DNA from: Meandrina meandrites
Lineage: Eukaryota > Cnidaria > Anthozoa > Scleractinia > Meandrinidae
DNA: 64,000 nt
Direction: 5' to 3'
NCBI GenBank assembly: GCA_963693305.1
Contig: OY855913.1
Location: forward strand, 5,221,001-5,285,000
Part shown: one piece after another, positions 20,945 to 33,200 of the stretch
How positions within the stretch are numbered: the stretch's first letter is position 1
Layout of the letters: each line of letters starts with the position of its first letter
The notes under the pieces: model-generated
Seen by the model: the letters and a program-made list of their open reading frames with translations, nothing else
Told to the model about the DNA's origin: nothing
Database searches by the model: none
Made by a program: the position numbers and the translations under genes

Positions 20945-23921
20945 GGCGCTTTCTTGGTGTTGCGGATCACCAAATGACGTCATCTTTATCATCCCACAGT
21001 CTATTATAGTTATCACCAATCGTTCATGTTATATCGGCGAATTTGTCGGTACCAACAAACCGACATTTTGTGACTTAATTATTCGAGTCTTCGTATGGGC
21101 GAACCGACCCGACCGACAGACCGAAAGACCGACAAAATCTGTCGGTCAATTTGTCGGTACCGACAAACCGACACTTTTTGATTTAATTATTAGAGTCTTC
21201 ATATGGGCGAACCGACAGACCGACAGACCGACAAAATTTGTCGGTCAATTTGTCGGTACCGACAAACCGACACTTTTTGACTTAATTATTAGAGTCTTCA
21301 TATAGGCGAACCGACAGACCGACAGACCGACAAAATCTGTCGGTCAATTTGTCGGTACCGACAAACGGACACTTTTTGAATTCATTATTTGAGTCTTCAT
21401 ATGGGCGAACCGACGGACCGACAAACCGACAAAATTTGTCGGTCAATTTGTCGGTACCGACAAACCGACACTTTTTGAATTCATTATTTGAGTCTTCATA
21501 TGGGCGAACCGACGGGCCGACAACCGACAAAATTTGTCGGTCAATTTGTCGGTACCGACAAACCGACAGTTTTTGACTTAATTATTAGAGTCTTCATATA
21601 GGCGAACCGACAGACCGACGGACCGACAAACCGACAAAATTTGTCGGTCAATTTGTCGGTACCGACAAACCGACAGTTTTTGAATTCATTATTTGAGTCA
21701 TCGTATACAGGGATGGTCATAGTACACACAAACCGACGGACTACTACTTTTCGCAGACGTACTGTTACTAAAGAGAAATTGTTTGTGTATGAGCAAACAT
21801 TTTCGGCTTCAATTCATTAACGAAAAGCCACACAACATTTCTTAGGATTATTGCAAAGATTAAAATATAATTTACAGTCAAAACAGCTCAAGCGTTCCTA
21901 TCAATGGTGAATTAATGGATTCATTAACAGAAAATTGATTTCATTCTTTGCTTCAGTATACCATTCTTGAAGGGAATATTTCAATGTTCAAACGGCGACT
22001 CGATTCAAATGTCGAGTTTTGATTTGATTGTTGGCTAGCTTTACGCGACGACAGACCGACGGTTAAATAAAGTTAATTTAAGTTTCTGTTTTGTTGTTGC
22101 TCAGCACTTTGGAAAACCTCACTTGGGTACACTGTATGAATTTCTTTTCGTTACTGTGAGAACATTTATGGCTAAAGTCGAAACTCAAGTAACTAAAAAT
22201 GTTATTGCGTGTTCGGTAATGCTGCTCAACTCTTCCCAAGAAATAAGAATTGGAATCTTAATCAACAACAATATTATGTTTATTATCCGCTTAGGCTTAG
22301 TTTTCTCAAAATCAATAGTTGAATCGCGATACAAAACTTATTTCGATTTTGAGACGGCAATACCACATTATATTGAGGGCGTAATGGGCTCCGTCGCTTC
22401 GCGACTCCGCCCAATACGGAATATATTTTCTCCCAACTAGCAACAAAACTGTTAATTTCATAATGCTGGCTTCGTGCGACAAAATATGCCTAATTTGCAT
22501 AAAAACAAAAACTGGGTCAACAGCACTTTCCCAGTATTTTTGAGCCTTTTTAGTGTACTAAAATCTCTCTCGTATTATGAGAGGGTTGAAAAAAGTGAGT
22601 GACGAACAAAATGACGAGAAAAGACTGTGTGTTGCCAGAAACTCATAAGTGTTTCTGGTGTGGCATTTGACAGTAGACCAGTTCCAGTCAAAATTATGCA
22701 GATTTTGGTCAAATTCCAACGTGCTCATCGCTTGAAGCTAGCCAACAATCAAATCAAAACTCGACATTTGAATCGAGTCGCCGTTTGAACATTGAAATAT
22801 TCCCTTCAAGAATGGTATACTGAAGCAAAGAATGAAATCAATTTTCTAATAATGAATCCATTAATTCACCATTGATAGGAACGCTTGAGCTGTTTTGACT
22901 GTAAATTATATTTTAATCTTTGCAATAATCCTAAGAAATGTTGTGTGGCTTTTCGTTAATGAATTGAAGCCGAAAATGTTTGCTCAAACACAAACAATTT
23001 CTCTTTAGTAACAGTACGTCTGCGAAAAGTAGTAGTCTGTCGGTTTGTGTGTACAATGACCATCCCTGTATACGATGACTCAAATAATGAATTCAAAATC
23101 TGTCGCTTTGTCGGTACCGACAAATTGACTGACAAATTTTGTCGGTTTGTCGGTCCGTCGGTCTGTCGGTTCGTCTATATGAAGACTCAAATAATTAAGT
23201 CAAAAAGTGTCGGTTTGTCGGTACCGACAAATTGACCGACAGATTTTGTCGGTCTGTCGGTCCGTCGGTTCGCCTATATGAAGACTCTAATAATTAAGTC
23301 AAAAAGTGTCGGTTTGTCGGTACCGACAAATTGACCGACAAATTTTGTCGGTTTTTCGGTCTGTCGGTTCGCCTATATGAAGACTCTAATAATTAAGTCA
23401 AAAAGTGTCGGTTTGTCGGTACCGACAAATTGACCGACAGATTTTGTCGGTCTGTCGGTCCGTCGGTTCGCCTATATGAAGACTCTAATAATTAAGTCAA
23501 AAAGTGTCGGTTTGTCGGTACCGACAAATTGACCGACAGATTTTGTCGGTCTGTCGGTTCGCCTATATGAAGACTCTAATAATTAAGTCAAAAACTGTCG
23601 GTTTGTCGGTACCGACAAATTGACCGACAAATTTTGTCGGTTGTCGGTCCGTCGGTTCGCCCATATGAAGACTCAAATAATGAATTCAAAAAGTGTCGGT
23701 TTGTCGGTACCGACAAATTGACCGACAGATTTTGTCGGTTTTTCGGTCTGTCGGTCCGTTGGTTCGCCCATACGAAGACTCGAATAATAAAGTCACAAAA
23801 TGTCGGTTTGTTGGTACCGACAAATTCGCCGATATAACATGAACGATTAGTGATAACTATAAGAGACTGTGGGATGATAAAGATGACGTCATTTGGTGAT
23901 CCGCAACACCAAGAAAGCGCC
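20945..23921. mobile_element. Foldback DNA transposon, hAT-like target duplication, nonautonomous
   Basis: A 2,977-bp element. The ends are exact inverses (GGCGCTTTCTTGGTGTTGCG and its complement), and the element is flanked by the 8-bp direct repeat ACTTTATA at 20937-20944 and 23922-23929. The arms are about 1.1 kb: left to ~22041, right from ~22735. Each arm has a distal unique part, six to eight ~99-bp tandem units containing the palindrome TGTCGGTACCGACA and runs of CCGACAGA/TCTGTCGG, and a proximal ~350-bp unique part. The ~690-bp central loop has no recognisable transposase. Eight-bp duplications occur in hAT, P and Merlin elements; the ends do not decide between them. Confidence 0.9.
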
Positions 23922-23929
23922 ACTTTATA

Positions 23930-24480
23930 ACAGGTTCTCCTTCTGCGACAACTGCTCAGAACAACCCACTAAGCAGTGCTATAGTAGGCTGCGCCAAGTC
24001 TTTCTTGTTCTCACTTATGTGAGGCCAGCGAACGTGACAATCACGCAATTCTCGCACCTTGTGGCGCGTTGGCGAATTCTAATTTAGAGCAATATTGTGC
24101 GAATGGAAGCATTTCTCAAATACTTACTTTTTGGACTGCGGACGTGCATCTTAGCTCGCCAAGCAAGAAGCAAAATTAATACGAGAAACAGAATATGGCT
24201 CCGCGAAACGTCCCTACTGCCATATTTTTTCCGATGTCCCGCTTTCTGCTTCGGCGACGATTCATGAATCACTTGTTGTCTATTTATCTTCTGGTTTGTT
24301 CATTATTTGCAGATGTTACGTCACTATAGCAACAATAGAATCTAGAGATGTTCCATGGCGGACGCTGCCTTTTTAGAGTCAACATAATTTGCTGGCTACT
24401 GAATATCATTATTAGGCTGTGTCTAAGCGAATATTTTTTTGTGCATTTATTACTGTGCCACCTGATCAAATAAATTTATT
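23930..24480. other. Intergenic, nothing recognised
   Basis: AT-rich sequence without coding signals or clear repeats. Confidence 0.5.
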
Positions 24481-24519
24481 ATCGTGAATTAATTCCTCGT
24501 CTTTTTCTTTTGAGTGTGT

Positions 24520-25960
24520 TGAAAGAAGGGGGTTTTAGTGGAACGCTTAGGAGAAAGAGGGTGGGAACGCACAAAGGGGCGGATATAGGGATCGTAAGGT
24601 GTAACGGACGGGTAAACACATAAGCAAACTCACAGTAAATGCCTGGGGAACGTTGGTGGGAGCCCACCGGGAACCCATGGGGGATCACGCGAGGTTGGTC
24701 GGGTGTCAGCCTAGGGAGTGTCGGCCCTGCGTAAGGTATCAGTGAAGAGTGGGCGTTGGCCAAAAGATGGGTATCGGACAACGTTGGGTGTCGGTACAGG
24801 GTTAATCTAGAATGTGGTGTAGGTTCAGGGTTAGTTTAGGAGAAAAGAGAAATGCGAGAACCCACGGGAAACGTGTAGTGGGAACGGACGGGAAGTTAAC
24901 TGAACTGTGGAACGCACAGCAAACGCAAGGGAATGCATGGGAAACGCGCGAGGACGAACGGGATAATGCACAGGCCAGCAACAGATGGTCAGAGGGAACT
25001 CACAACGAATGCAGAGATAACGTAAAAGAGAACCTAAGGGAGAATGCACAGGGATATGATTCAGCCAACAATAGATGTTGGCCAAAATTCGGTGTCGGAC
25101 AATGTTAGGTGTCGAGACAGGCTTAATTTTAGGGAAAGTGTTAGCTTTGAAGTTAGATTAATCATAGAAAACAGGGAAAATGGAGAACGCGCTTCTCTCC
25201 TTGCCAGGATAACCGCAATCTTACCCCTAACCTAAACTCCAAAATAAAGCCTAGGACGACACCAACATTGGCCAAAACCCAATCTTGGCTGACACCCAAC
25301 CCTGGTTTGACACATAACCTCTTCCGTTTCTCCATTGGTTTCCAAGTTGGTACCGGACAGATAACATGGGGAAAACGTAGGAGAACGCAATGGGGTTCGC
25401 GGGGGAATGTATGGTGGGACGCGCAGGTAAAGGCAGGCGAAACGTAAGGGAGCGCAAAGGGCATAGACAGGAAGTCATAGGGGAGCGCACAAGAACAAGG
25501 GAACGCACGGTGTCAACGAGGGGTTCAGTGTCTTGTGTTAGCCCAGGGTTAGGCACTGAGAAAGCAAAGCGCGATGGAATGCACAGGGGACGCACGAGTA
25601 GAACGGACAGGCGACGTAAGAAAGCGTACCGGGAATGTAATGGAAATGCACGCGAAACATTTGGGGAAAAGTATGAGAAACACACAGCGAACACATAGTA
25701 AAAGTCGCGAGGAAACGTGCGTTTCGTACGCATGAGGAATCGACAGCCAATGCACCGGGAACATTTGGCAGAGCGCATGAAATTGTGTGTCTACCCAGGG
25801 TTGGTTGAGCCATGGTGTTTGCTAACGTTGGGTGTAACGTGCTAACGCGAGGTGTAACAGACGAGTAACGCACGGGGCAATCCCCAGCGAATGTGTGAGG
25901 GATGTTGGAGACAACCCACCGAGAATCCATGTGAAAACGCACGAGGTGGGGTGTCTTTCG
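24520..25960. repeat. Degenerate GGGAACGCA minisatellite-like field
   Basis: About 1.4 kb in which variants of GGGAACGCAC, GGGAATGCAC and GGGTGTCGG recur every 10-30 bp. Longer units also recur: the block GGCCAAAAGATGGGTATCGG near 24757 reappears as GGCCAAAATTCGGTGTCGG near 25080, followed by a shared GACAGG/GGGTTA segment. The open frames across it on both strands come from the repeat and show no protein family. Confidence 0.65.
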
Positions 25961-26213
25961 AGAACGTTCCTGTTGGTTTTCCATCCTTTCAAATCTAAGA
26001 ATTTTAAGGATAAAATCACTGGGTGGCATGGCTTTGCCTTTCAACACTGACGGCCTAAAACACAAATTACGATGAAAAATTCCAAATGTCTTGAACGCAA
26101 AATATATTTTTGACCTACTATTTTAACACTACGCAAGTTTGTGAAAGAAAATTGGATAGTTTATCGAAAAAGGAACCTGCTCATAATCGTTCTACAAGGT
26201 CCAAAGTGGAGTA

Positions 26214-26243
26214 GGGAAGGGAGGGGAGGGGAGGGGAGGGGAG
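26214..26243. repeat. GGGGA simple repeat
   Basis: Six GGGGA-type units immediately upstream of the promoter-like segment at 26251. Confidence 0.85.
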
Positions 26244-26250
26244 AGAAACA

Positions 26251-26287
26251 TCCCACAATGCCTATCGATTGACCAACGTGACACGTG
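26251..26287 (+). promoter_or_regulatory. Promoter-like segment (ZNF143-type and E-box motifs)
   Basis: TCCCACAATGCC at 26251-26262 fits the core of the ZNF143/Staf-type element found at many animal promoters, and CACGTG lies at 26282-26287. Both sit just upstream of the candidate first exon ending at 26354. A GCCGCCATATTG (YY1-like) site follows at about 26491. Motif evidence only. Confidence 0.3.
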
Positions 26288-26354
26288 CTGGTGGCTTCGA
26301 CGGAGGAGATCAAGCGAAGAGTAGGACATTTTTCTCATGATTTGTAATTTCTTG
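26288..26354 (+). ncRNA. Candidate first exon of a low-coding transcript
   Basis: A strong donor (CTTG|GTAAGT) ends at 26354. An ATG at 26337 opens MICNFL, which joins in phase 0 to the exon at 29239 for 24 more codons before TAA, giving a 30-residue frame. The 5' boundary is arbitrary. Could be a lncRNA or a micropeptide gene. Confidence 0.3.
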
Positions 26355-27267
26355 GTAAGTAAAGAAGCTTTCTATCTCATTTTATAGAATTATAATAACC
26401 TATTGGAGGTAAGAGTTAGTTTTTTGGCCTTTTCCTTAATGCCAATTCAGGCAAATTTTGAATCGACGAATATGGTGTCACACAACTGCGGCCGCCATAT
26501 TGCGTTAGGTTGTCGTCCATGTAGGTAGTTGATTTGACTCAAGGTTCGAATACATTTAATTAAGCAGCTATCGATTGTACCTGATATGGCTCCCTGTGAT
26601 ATTTGTTTGAAATAGCTTCGAACTTTATTTGAAACGGTGGGTTATAAATATTTGAAATTTAAATAATTGTGCTGAATAATGCATCAGTCAATTCCAGCAG
26701 TGCCCATCCCCCCCCCCCCCCCCCCCGGGCAATTGCATTTAAAAAAAAAACTGGTAAATTCCCCGGGGTGGGGACACACGAGCCTACCCAATGCCCTGGG
26801 GTGGGCACGGAGGAAAAGGGTAAATGCCCCACCCACGGGATCGTTCGTCTATCAAAACAGTAGTTTATAAATGCAAGGGCAAGATTTCAAGTGTGATTAT
26901 GGCCGTTTTTATACTAGAGACACATTACCTGTCTGGAGGGGCTTCAGCAAACATTTTGTAATTCGCCCTGTTATCCGTCTCTAGTATGAAGACTAGCCTG
27001 CGAGCAGGCTCACCTTTTGGTCACACGCGCGAGTGATCTGCGAGCGAAGCGACCTCGCGGGCAGGAGTCTGGTGCGGAAGCGCCAAGATAGTGAGCCTGC
27101 AACGATCTCTGTAAAGTTTTAATTTCTGCGTTGCCTGAACAACGTGAAATACCATTGGCCGAAAAGCGCGAAAGGTGAGAAAACTGTCAATCCATTATGT
27201 TTGATGAGATCCCCACGGAGTCGGTAATTTGCTGCGCGGTATCATAAAGTGTAAACAGTTCGTCAAC

Positions 27268-27690
27268 ATGGATTCAGGAGAGTTTAGTTCGCTTATTTCT
27301 GATGTTTTAACAAAGTTTTAAATTGAAGAAGTAGCAGGATACGGCTGTCAAAAAACTTGTGTCGAATCGAGATGTACTTGCCGTTTTCATGCGTTTTGCC
27401 GACTGGATACGGCAAAAGTTAAATATTTCAAACATACGCGATGGCGGCACAAAGCATAAACAACATGAATGCTTGCATCCTGGTAATTTGCCCGTTTACC
27501 AGCATCATCAAAGACCAGATTACCGAAACAAGATCACCAGGAATCAAGCGCGTGTCCTTACTGGAAATAAGCTTTCTCGAGCTTAAGGAATCTGCGTTTG
27601 AGATCGTGTTTTACTCTGCCGAGCGAGTGATGGAGAAGGAGTTTAGCGAGCCACTGTCATCGCGCTGTCAAATATCAAACTTCCGGTGAA
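27268..27690 (+). pseudogene. RecQ-like DEAD/DEAH helicase fragment, frameshifted
   Basis: Three pieces in different frames: MDSGEFSSLISDVLTKF from 27268, then a Walker A LPTGYGKS encoded at 27396-27419 directly after RDVLAV in another frame, then ACILVICPFTSIIKDQI (motif Ia, ~27470-27525) followed by SFLELKESAFEIVFYSAERV. The order matches the N-terminal ATPase half of RecQ-like helicases (GRDV, Walker A, motif Ia). Stops and frameshifts separate the pieces and no DEXH box or later motifs are present, so it is a dead fragment carried by the surrounding element. Confidence 0.7.
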
Positions 27691-27866
27691 ATTTAATTAG
27701 CTTGTCGTATTCCTGTGGTTTCCTGGGTGGAAGTGAAAAAAATACAGAGATCGTTGCAGGCTCACTTTCTCGTGGCTTCGCCACTCGCGTGACGCGGCTT
27801 CGCCGCTCTCTGTCGCGGCTTCGCCCCGCGTGTGTAACCCAAAGGTGAGCCTGCTCGCAGGCTATA

Positions 27867-27986
27867 TGAAGACGGGCACAAGACACGTTACCCGTCTAGA
27901 CAAGCTACTTTTTGAAACGCGTCTTGAACGATGTATTTCAAAAAGTAGCTCGTCTAGATGGGTAACGTGTCTTGTGCCCGTCTTTA
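27867..27986. repeat. Near-perfect ~50-bp-arm hairpin
   Basis: The arm starting GAAGACGGGCACAAGACACG is repeated in inverse at the right ending CGTGTCTTGTGCCCGTCTT. The centre contains GCTACTTTTTGAA and its inverse TTCAAAAAGTAGC. It lies at the right side of the composite element and may be a further nested MITE. Confidence 0.8.
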
Positions 27987-28491
27987 TACTAGAGACGGAT
28001 AACCCGATGAACTACAAAATGTTTGCCGAAGCCCGTCCAGACAGGTAACGTTTCTCTAATATAAAAACTTCCATTCTGTTTCTTCTTATTTTGTTTTGAA
28101 CAGTTGACGTTTTTTAATCCTGAATATTCTGTAATAATGCTAAAGACAATCCATCTAAACATGTTAAATATTGTAATTGTAATTGTAATTGTTTGTAGAA
28201 ATCAAATAAAATTTTCAATCCTTTATTAAACAGTTCATTTAATTAAATGTCGACCAGCTTGTCTAAGCCGTGAAACTGTATGTCTTTACCAGTGAAATCC
28301 TCCATTATGGCACTTTCGCAAACCACGTGTCAAATGCCCGGGGGTTGCCCTGGGGTGTGCAAATGCCCAGTCCCTGGGCCGCACTAAAAATGCAAATACC
28401 CCTCCCCCAGGGCTAACAACATGAGCAAATGCCCCACGGTTGCCCCGGGGGGGGGGGGGGGGGATGGGCACTGCTGGAATTGACTGATGCA

Positions 28492-29238
28492 TATAATGGT
28501 GGCAAATTTAAAAACCCAAATGTATCGAATATTAATTTTTTAATAACAAATTGCTTAGAAATGAAAGTGAACTACATGTACTGTGTGCAAATGTAGTAAA
28601 TATATATTGTGTGGTTCCAGAAAATGTCCATTCTCCCTCCACAGAAGGGATTGGAAATTTCAGTGGACTGGGGGGTCTCAAAGGCCAAAAACTTAAAGGA
28701 AATGTATGAAGCTTAATTGGAATTTCTAGAGGAGTGGGGGGTCTTAGGAAAATTCCCTTCCATGGGTGGTATGGATATTTTCTGAACCACACATTTACCA
28801 CCGCTCCTGAAGGGGTAAAGAGCTTATACCAGACATGTGAATGTATTAGGCTTGTTTGTGTTTCAGTACGTTGTCAGAGAATGCTCAGAGCGACTCTAGG
28901 ACTTGTTTTTTGGTTTCATATCACTGCATTTAGAGAATGTTATTTTGTGGTCATTCTTGCATATACACAGTGTACCAAAAAATTTCAGTCTCATTATTCA
29001 GTCCGAATTGAAACCAAAAGATATACATCTATAAGCCCTCCTGACAGGGATGTTAAGCAAATATTAGCCCAGGGCTTATGTTTGGAATTTTACAGTATTT
29101 TTTTCCAACATTTGTCTCACCCAGCCCTAAAATGATTATTTCTGATTGCTCCTTTGTATTAATGTACATGTACACTGTACTTCAGACAGCATGTGTCTAC
29201 AGCAGGAATTTACTGACATAACTTTTATCTCTCTCCAG
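28492..29238. other. Intronic or intergenic, nothing recognised
   Basis: A 133-codon open frame at 28734-29135 has no recognisable motif or codon-use support and is regarded as chance. Confidence 0.4.
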
Positions 29239-29328
29239 CAAAGTGTCAAGCATGGAGTGACAAAAGCTGGAATTCAACATAAAAGGAGAGAAGGCTGGAC
29301 AACATGTGACTAACAAGTGTTGATCCAG
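29239..29328 (+). ncRNA. Candidate second exon of the low-coding transcript
   Basis: Strong acceptor (TTTATCTCTCTCCAG) and donor (ATCCAG|GTTAGT) 90 bp apart. Read from the first exon in phase 0 it gives QSVKHGVTKAGIQHKRREGW and stops four codons later at TAA (29311-29313). Confidence 0.35.
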
Positions 29329-32300
29329 GTTAGTTATGAAATAAATTAGTTTATACACGCTACAACTGAAAGCTGTAGACTTGGTACCTCTAAATGTAAA
29401 ATTAATGGGGTTGCTTAAAGTACAATGAATACACCCCTGGCAGGTTCCTGAATCCTTTTCTAGGCTCTTTTATTGAGGAGGGCTGTAATGATTAAGTTAC
29501 ACTGGCTGGTGAAAATACTTCGCAGACAAAAATCACTTCTTCACAATAACATTGTACATGATTGTATAGTACAGTTACATTTTCAGGGTTTTGATAATAA
29601 CCCAAACAAACTTAAATCTGACTAGTATTTCTGCACAAAAACTTTGGTGAAAGCCTCAATTTTCTTTGCCCTTTTTAAATCAATCTTCTTTTTGGTAAAT
29701 GACCATGCGTTAGCCAGATGTGGGGAAAGTGAACCTTGTGATCTCAAATCAAGAATGGCGCTTTTAAAAGCAGTGCTTAGTCAGTTCTCTATTGAAAGCT
29801 TTCTGCAGCAAAATTCTGACAATCAGGGATTACGTTAAGTAGCTTGTCTTACGAATTCTACTAAAATGATTATTTCCAATGTCTTAAATGGGATTCAGAG
29901 ATTACTATAACACTGACTTGGATATTATCACTGCCTAGATGTGTTACACATCAAGTCAGAGTAAACCAACCTTTTGAGTCATAAGCGAGTTTTACATGAC
30001 TGTAGTAACTGAAATCCTGATAGTCCAATTTAAATCACACTCTCGGCGACAATGGTTTTGTTAATTTTCATACATTGTTATTAATTAATCAAGGACTGTC
30101 TTGCATTTCTACACTCTGTGACTGAATCAATTATTGACTCCATGGGCTCAGTCAATTCAAACTTCTGCATAAAATTAACAGATGGGTTAACATGTCATGT
30201 TGAGTCAAAGATCTAGATCAGAGCCCTGAGTTCATATAGTCTTGCATTTCAATAAGAGCAAAAACTGATCAAGCTAGGTGAGGAATCTAAGTGTGATTTT
30301 TAACTGTCAATTTTGACATTTATTGATGGGAATACCATAACACAAAAAAGTGATACTTGAGCTCAGTACCACTTGCATTTCGTACTGTCAAATTTTGTTG
30401 TTTGAGTAGCCCAAGAATGCTAGTGCATATATTGAAAAACGAATCAAATTGCTCATTTAACCATTCAACTTAATTGTTAAGCAGCATGTCTTCTTTTCAG
30501 TGATGTATTAATTGTTTGACTGTTGCCTTTTTGTTCATTTTTGGTAATTTTTTAAGTCATGTGTTGTATGCAACCCTTGTGGGAGCTTTTAAAACGTTAT
30601 CATCGCCGCTAGACCTACATTCTGGCCAAGTTTGAGAATTTTCAATTTTTTTTCAAATTGCACTCCTCCAGGCGACATTTACAGAAGCTTCTTCATCTGT
30701 CTCTCTTGTTCAGAAAAGGATCGTTGCATTAGTATTTCGGAAACAGCTAGAGCATATGGGATTTAACAGTACTTTCCTGCATTTCTAGATAGCATTATCG
30801 ATTAATGTTTACTAATTACCAGCACTACTATTCTGAAACTTTGCTGCACTTTGATGACCTCTATCAAAGATTTCCTCTCCAGTTCTCCAGTATATTTCAC
30901 ATAAATATGAATTTCTGGCATTGACTAGCAATAGAGTGTGTACCACTCGTGCGCACCACATTTATAACCCACACAAGCTCAAAACTAGAGTTAAAAATTT
31001 GTTTTTCTGCCAAAATGGTTACAATGCAAAAAGTGTCAATCACAATATTGCTTCAGTCTCAACAGTATATCATGTGAGATCGTCAAAGAGCATGTACTTA
31101 AATGTGGCTTCTCAAGACTAGTATTGCTCCAAATTTGGATAAAATTTTAAAAGGGATTATACCATGAGCCAGCAAGTAAAAAATTGTCTGAAAATTTATG
31201 CCTAATTAGCTGAATTCAAAACTTTTACTTTATTCTAAATAATGATTCTGAATTTCAGCTTTAAAATTGTCCCATATTAAGACTTGACCTGCAGAAGAAA
31301 AGAGGTTCCATGGGAAACAAAGTCAGGTTTCCTTTTTAGCTATTTTGGAGAAAAAATAAAAGAAAGCAATTTTTCAACTTATGCCACATGCACTCAATGA
31401 TTGTTTTTCCTGGCAGGCAATCTTCGGGTATTGAACGGAAATAAAAATGGATTGCAAAGCACACCCATGAAACAAGATTTTGGTACTTTGAGGGGTTTTT
31501 TTAAATTCCAGACAATCACCCCTGTCACTTTTGTATGGAAATCCACTCTTTCTACCCAATAAATAACTTCTTTCTTCTTAAAATTGAATAAATAAGTTGA
31601 AGGTAGTATTTTCAGACAAGTAAATTGCTTTGAGAAATGTTTGGAAAGGTTATCTTGTTCCGCTTGCTAACAACATATAGGAAATATATCAGAGAACTCA
31701 TCAACTGCAATACTGTAACTTTGCCACTTTTTCAAGCCCTGTACAATTGTACATGATGTAGTTTGAAAGAAACTCTTTTTTCGCTTTCATCCAAATTCCA
31801 AAAACTACTCTCAACTATTACAATCATGTGCAACATACTTCACGTAAGGAAGTGCGGGTGCATGTTCATGCTTTATACCCATTTCAGCTGGCACATCTTT
31901 GCTGACTCTTATTTTAATAACAGCACTTCAAAATTATTATTTGGGTGTGTGGATATACATACAAATGTATTTTTTTAATAATGACAGCTCGCTCACTTGT
32001 GAGAATGATGTCAAACTGAACGTGAAAAAGTAAATTTCTTACTTCTAAGTAGTCGCATGTACATGTATCACATATTGTTTATTGTATAAGCCCAACTGGA
32101 CTAAAGTTCCGTGATTTTCTTCTTCTGAAGAGTTTGTGAAATTGGCCAAAGGTCATTTAAACTATTTTGATCATTTTGTGAAAGATTGTTGAATATTTCC
32201 AAGAAATTGAAAGATGTTTTGACTCTATTCCAAACTAGGAAACTGCATTAGCAACTGTGTCACCATTAAAAATTACAGTTAAAATTAATTGTAATTTTTT

Positions 32301-33200
32301 CAGTTGTTGAGATCCCTATAAAGTATTGCAGTTTATATAATATGTTATTAAGTCTAAATAGAATTCCCCGTTCTCTAAATATATTTGCAAGACACATAAA
32401 CTCTGATATCCAACACCTGTGTCGCCGCCAATGCTGTTGCACCAATAAGAGCATGAATATAAGGAGGGACAGTCTCCAGGTTGTGTCGCTTGTCAAATTT
32501 TACACACATTTTGTAGTATCACGGTGATGGACTATTGTGACTGTTTTTAGGTGGGTGGGGGCCAATGTGACAAGGTCATGCCCAAAATTATGGTTTTTAA
32601 GTGGGGGGATGATAGTTTAAAAACATGATTATAAATTATGATAGTTGAAATATTCTGCCAGAATGTCTTAAATGGCATTCCTGAAGTTCTGCAGAGTTAA
32701 ATTTTCCCAGGGCAGCATACCCTGCCCCCCCCCCCCCCCCCCCCCCACGCTCACTTTGTTATGCACTATCCTGATTAAGTTCCGCCGAGTGTTTGCACAA
32801 GGAGGAAGTAAAATCTGCAAATTGCAGAATGTCAAGTTGATGATTTGCCCCTTATAGACCTGTTCCAAAATGGCGATGTTTCCTTTTTTGCCAATTTTCT
32901 TAGTTCAGCAAGGCACAAAGATAAGGATTCAATACAAAAACATTGTGCAGAAATACTAGACAAAATTCCGTTACTTTAGACGTCACGCAAGAGTTAGCAT
33001 AATGTGGATGGTTACCGTGGTGGTCAACCTTAGTTCATTTGACTGTCACGTTTTGTTATATGGTTGTCACACAACGCCAGACCTGTCGACCGAAATTATT
33101 TATTTTCCCTGATTCGCTTATTGTAACTAGTCTTCATGTGATTATTACTGTTGTTAACTATTGTATTTATCAATTTATCGTTTACTTTATTTTCTTGCAG
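29329..33200. other. Long AT-rich stretch, nothing recognised
   Basis: No gene-like frame or known repeat apart from a 20-bp C-tract near 32727. Probably an intron of the candidate transcript or intergenic. Confidence 0.4.

Larger units (their letters stand above)
26680..28491. mobile_element. Palindromic composite element with C-tract ends
   Basis: Inverted ends TGCATCAGTCAATTCCAGCA and the complement TGCTGGAATTGACTGATGCA, each running into a C or G homopolymer (26707-26726 and 28447-28463) and a degenerate GGGGTGGGCA segment. It encloses a second inverted-repeat element at 26905-28068 (ends GTTTTTATACTAGAGACA and TCTCTAATATAAAAAC) and a RecQ-like pseudogene. No clear target duplication, so the outer edges are defined only by the inverted repeat. 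Confidence 0.75.

Noticed and set aside
20945..23921. CRISPR-like array because of regular ~99-bp repeats
   Set aside because: The repeats are contiguous without unique spacers, occur in inverted pairs, and the genome is eukaryotic.
21282..23923. Several open frames of 60-110 codons within the foldback element
   Set aside because: They are translations of the CCGACAGA/GTCGGTACCGAC repeats on both strands and mirror each other; no protein family.
24479..26065. Overlapping 70-175-codon frames on both strands
   Set aside because: Products of a purine/pyrimidine-biased repeat field, with no domain, splice context or homologous motif.
28734..29135. 133-codon plus-strand frame
   Set aside because: No motif, no splice or promoter support, and composition like the surrounding AT-rich DNA.
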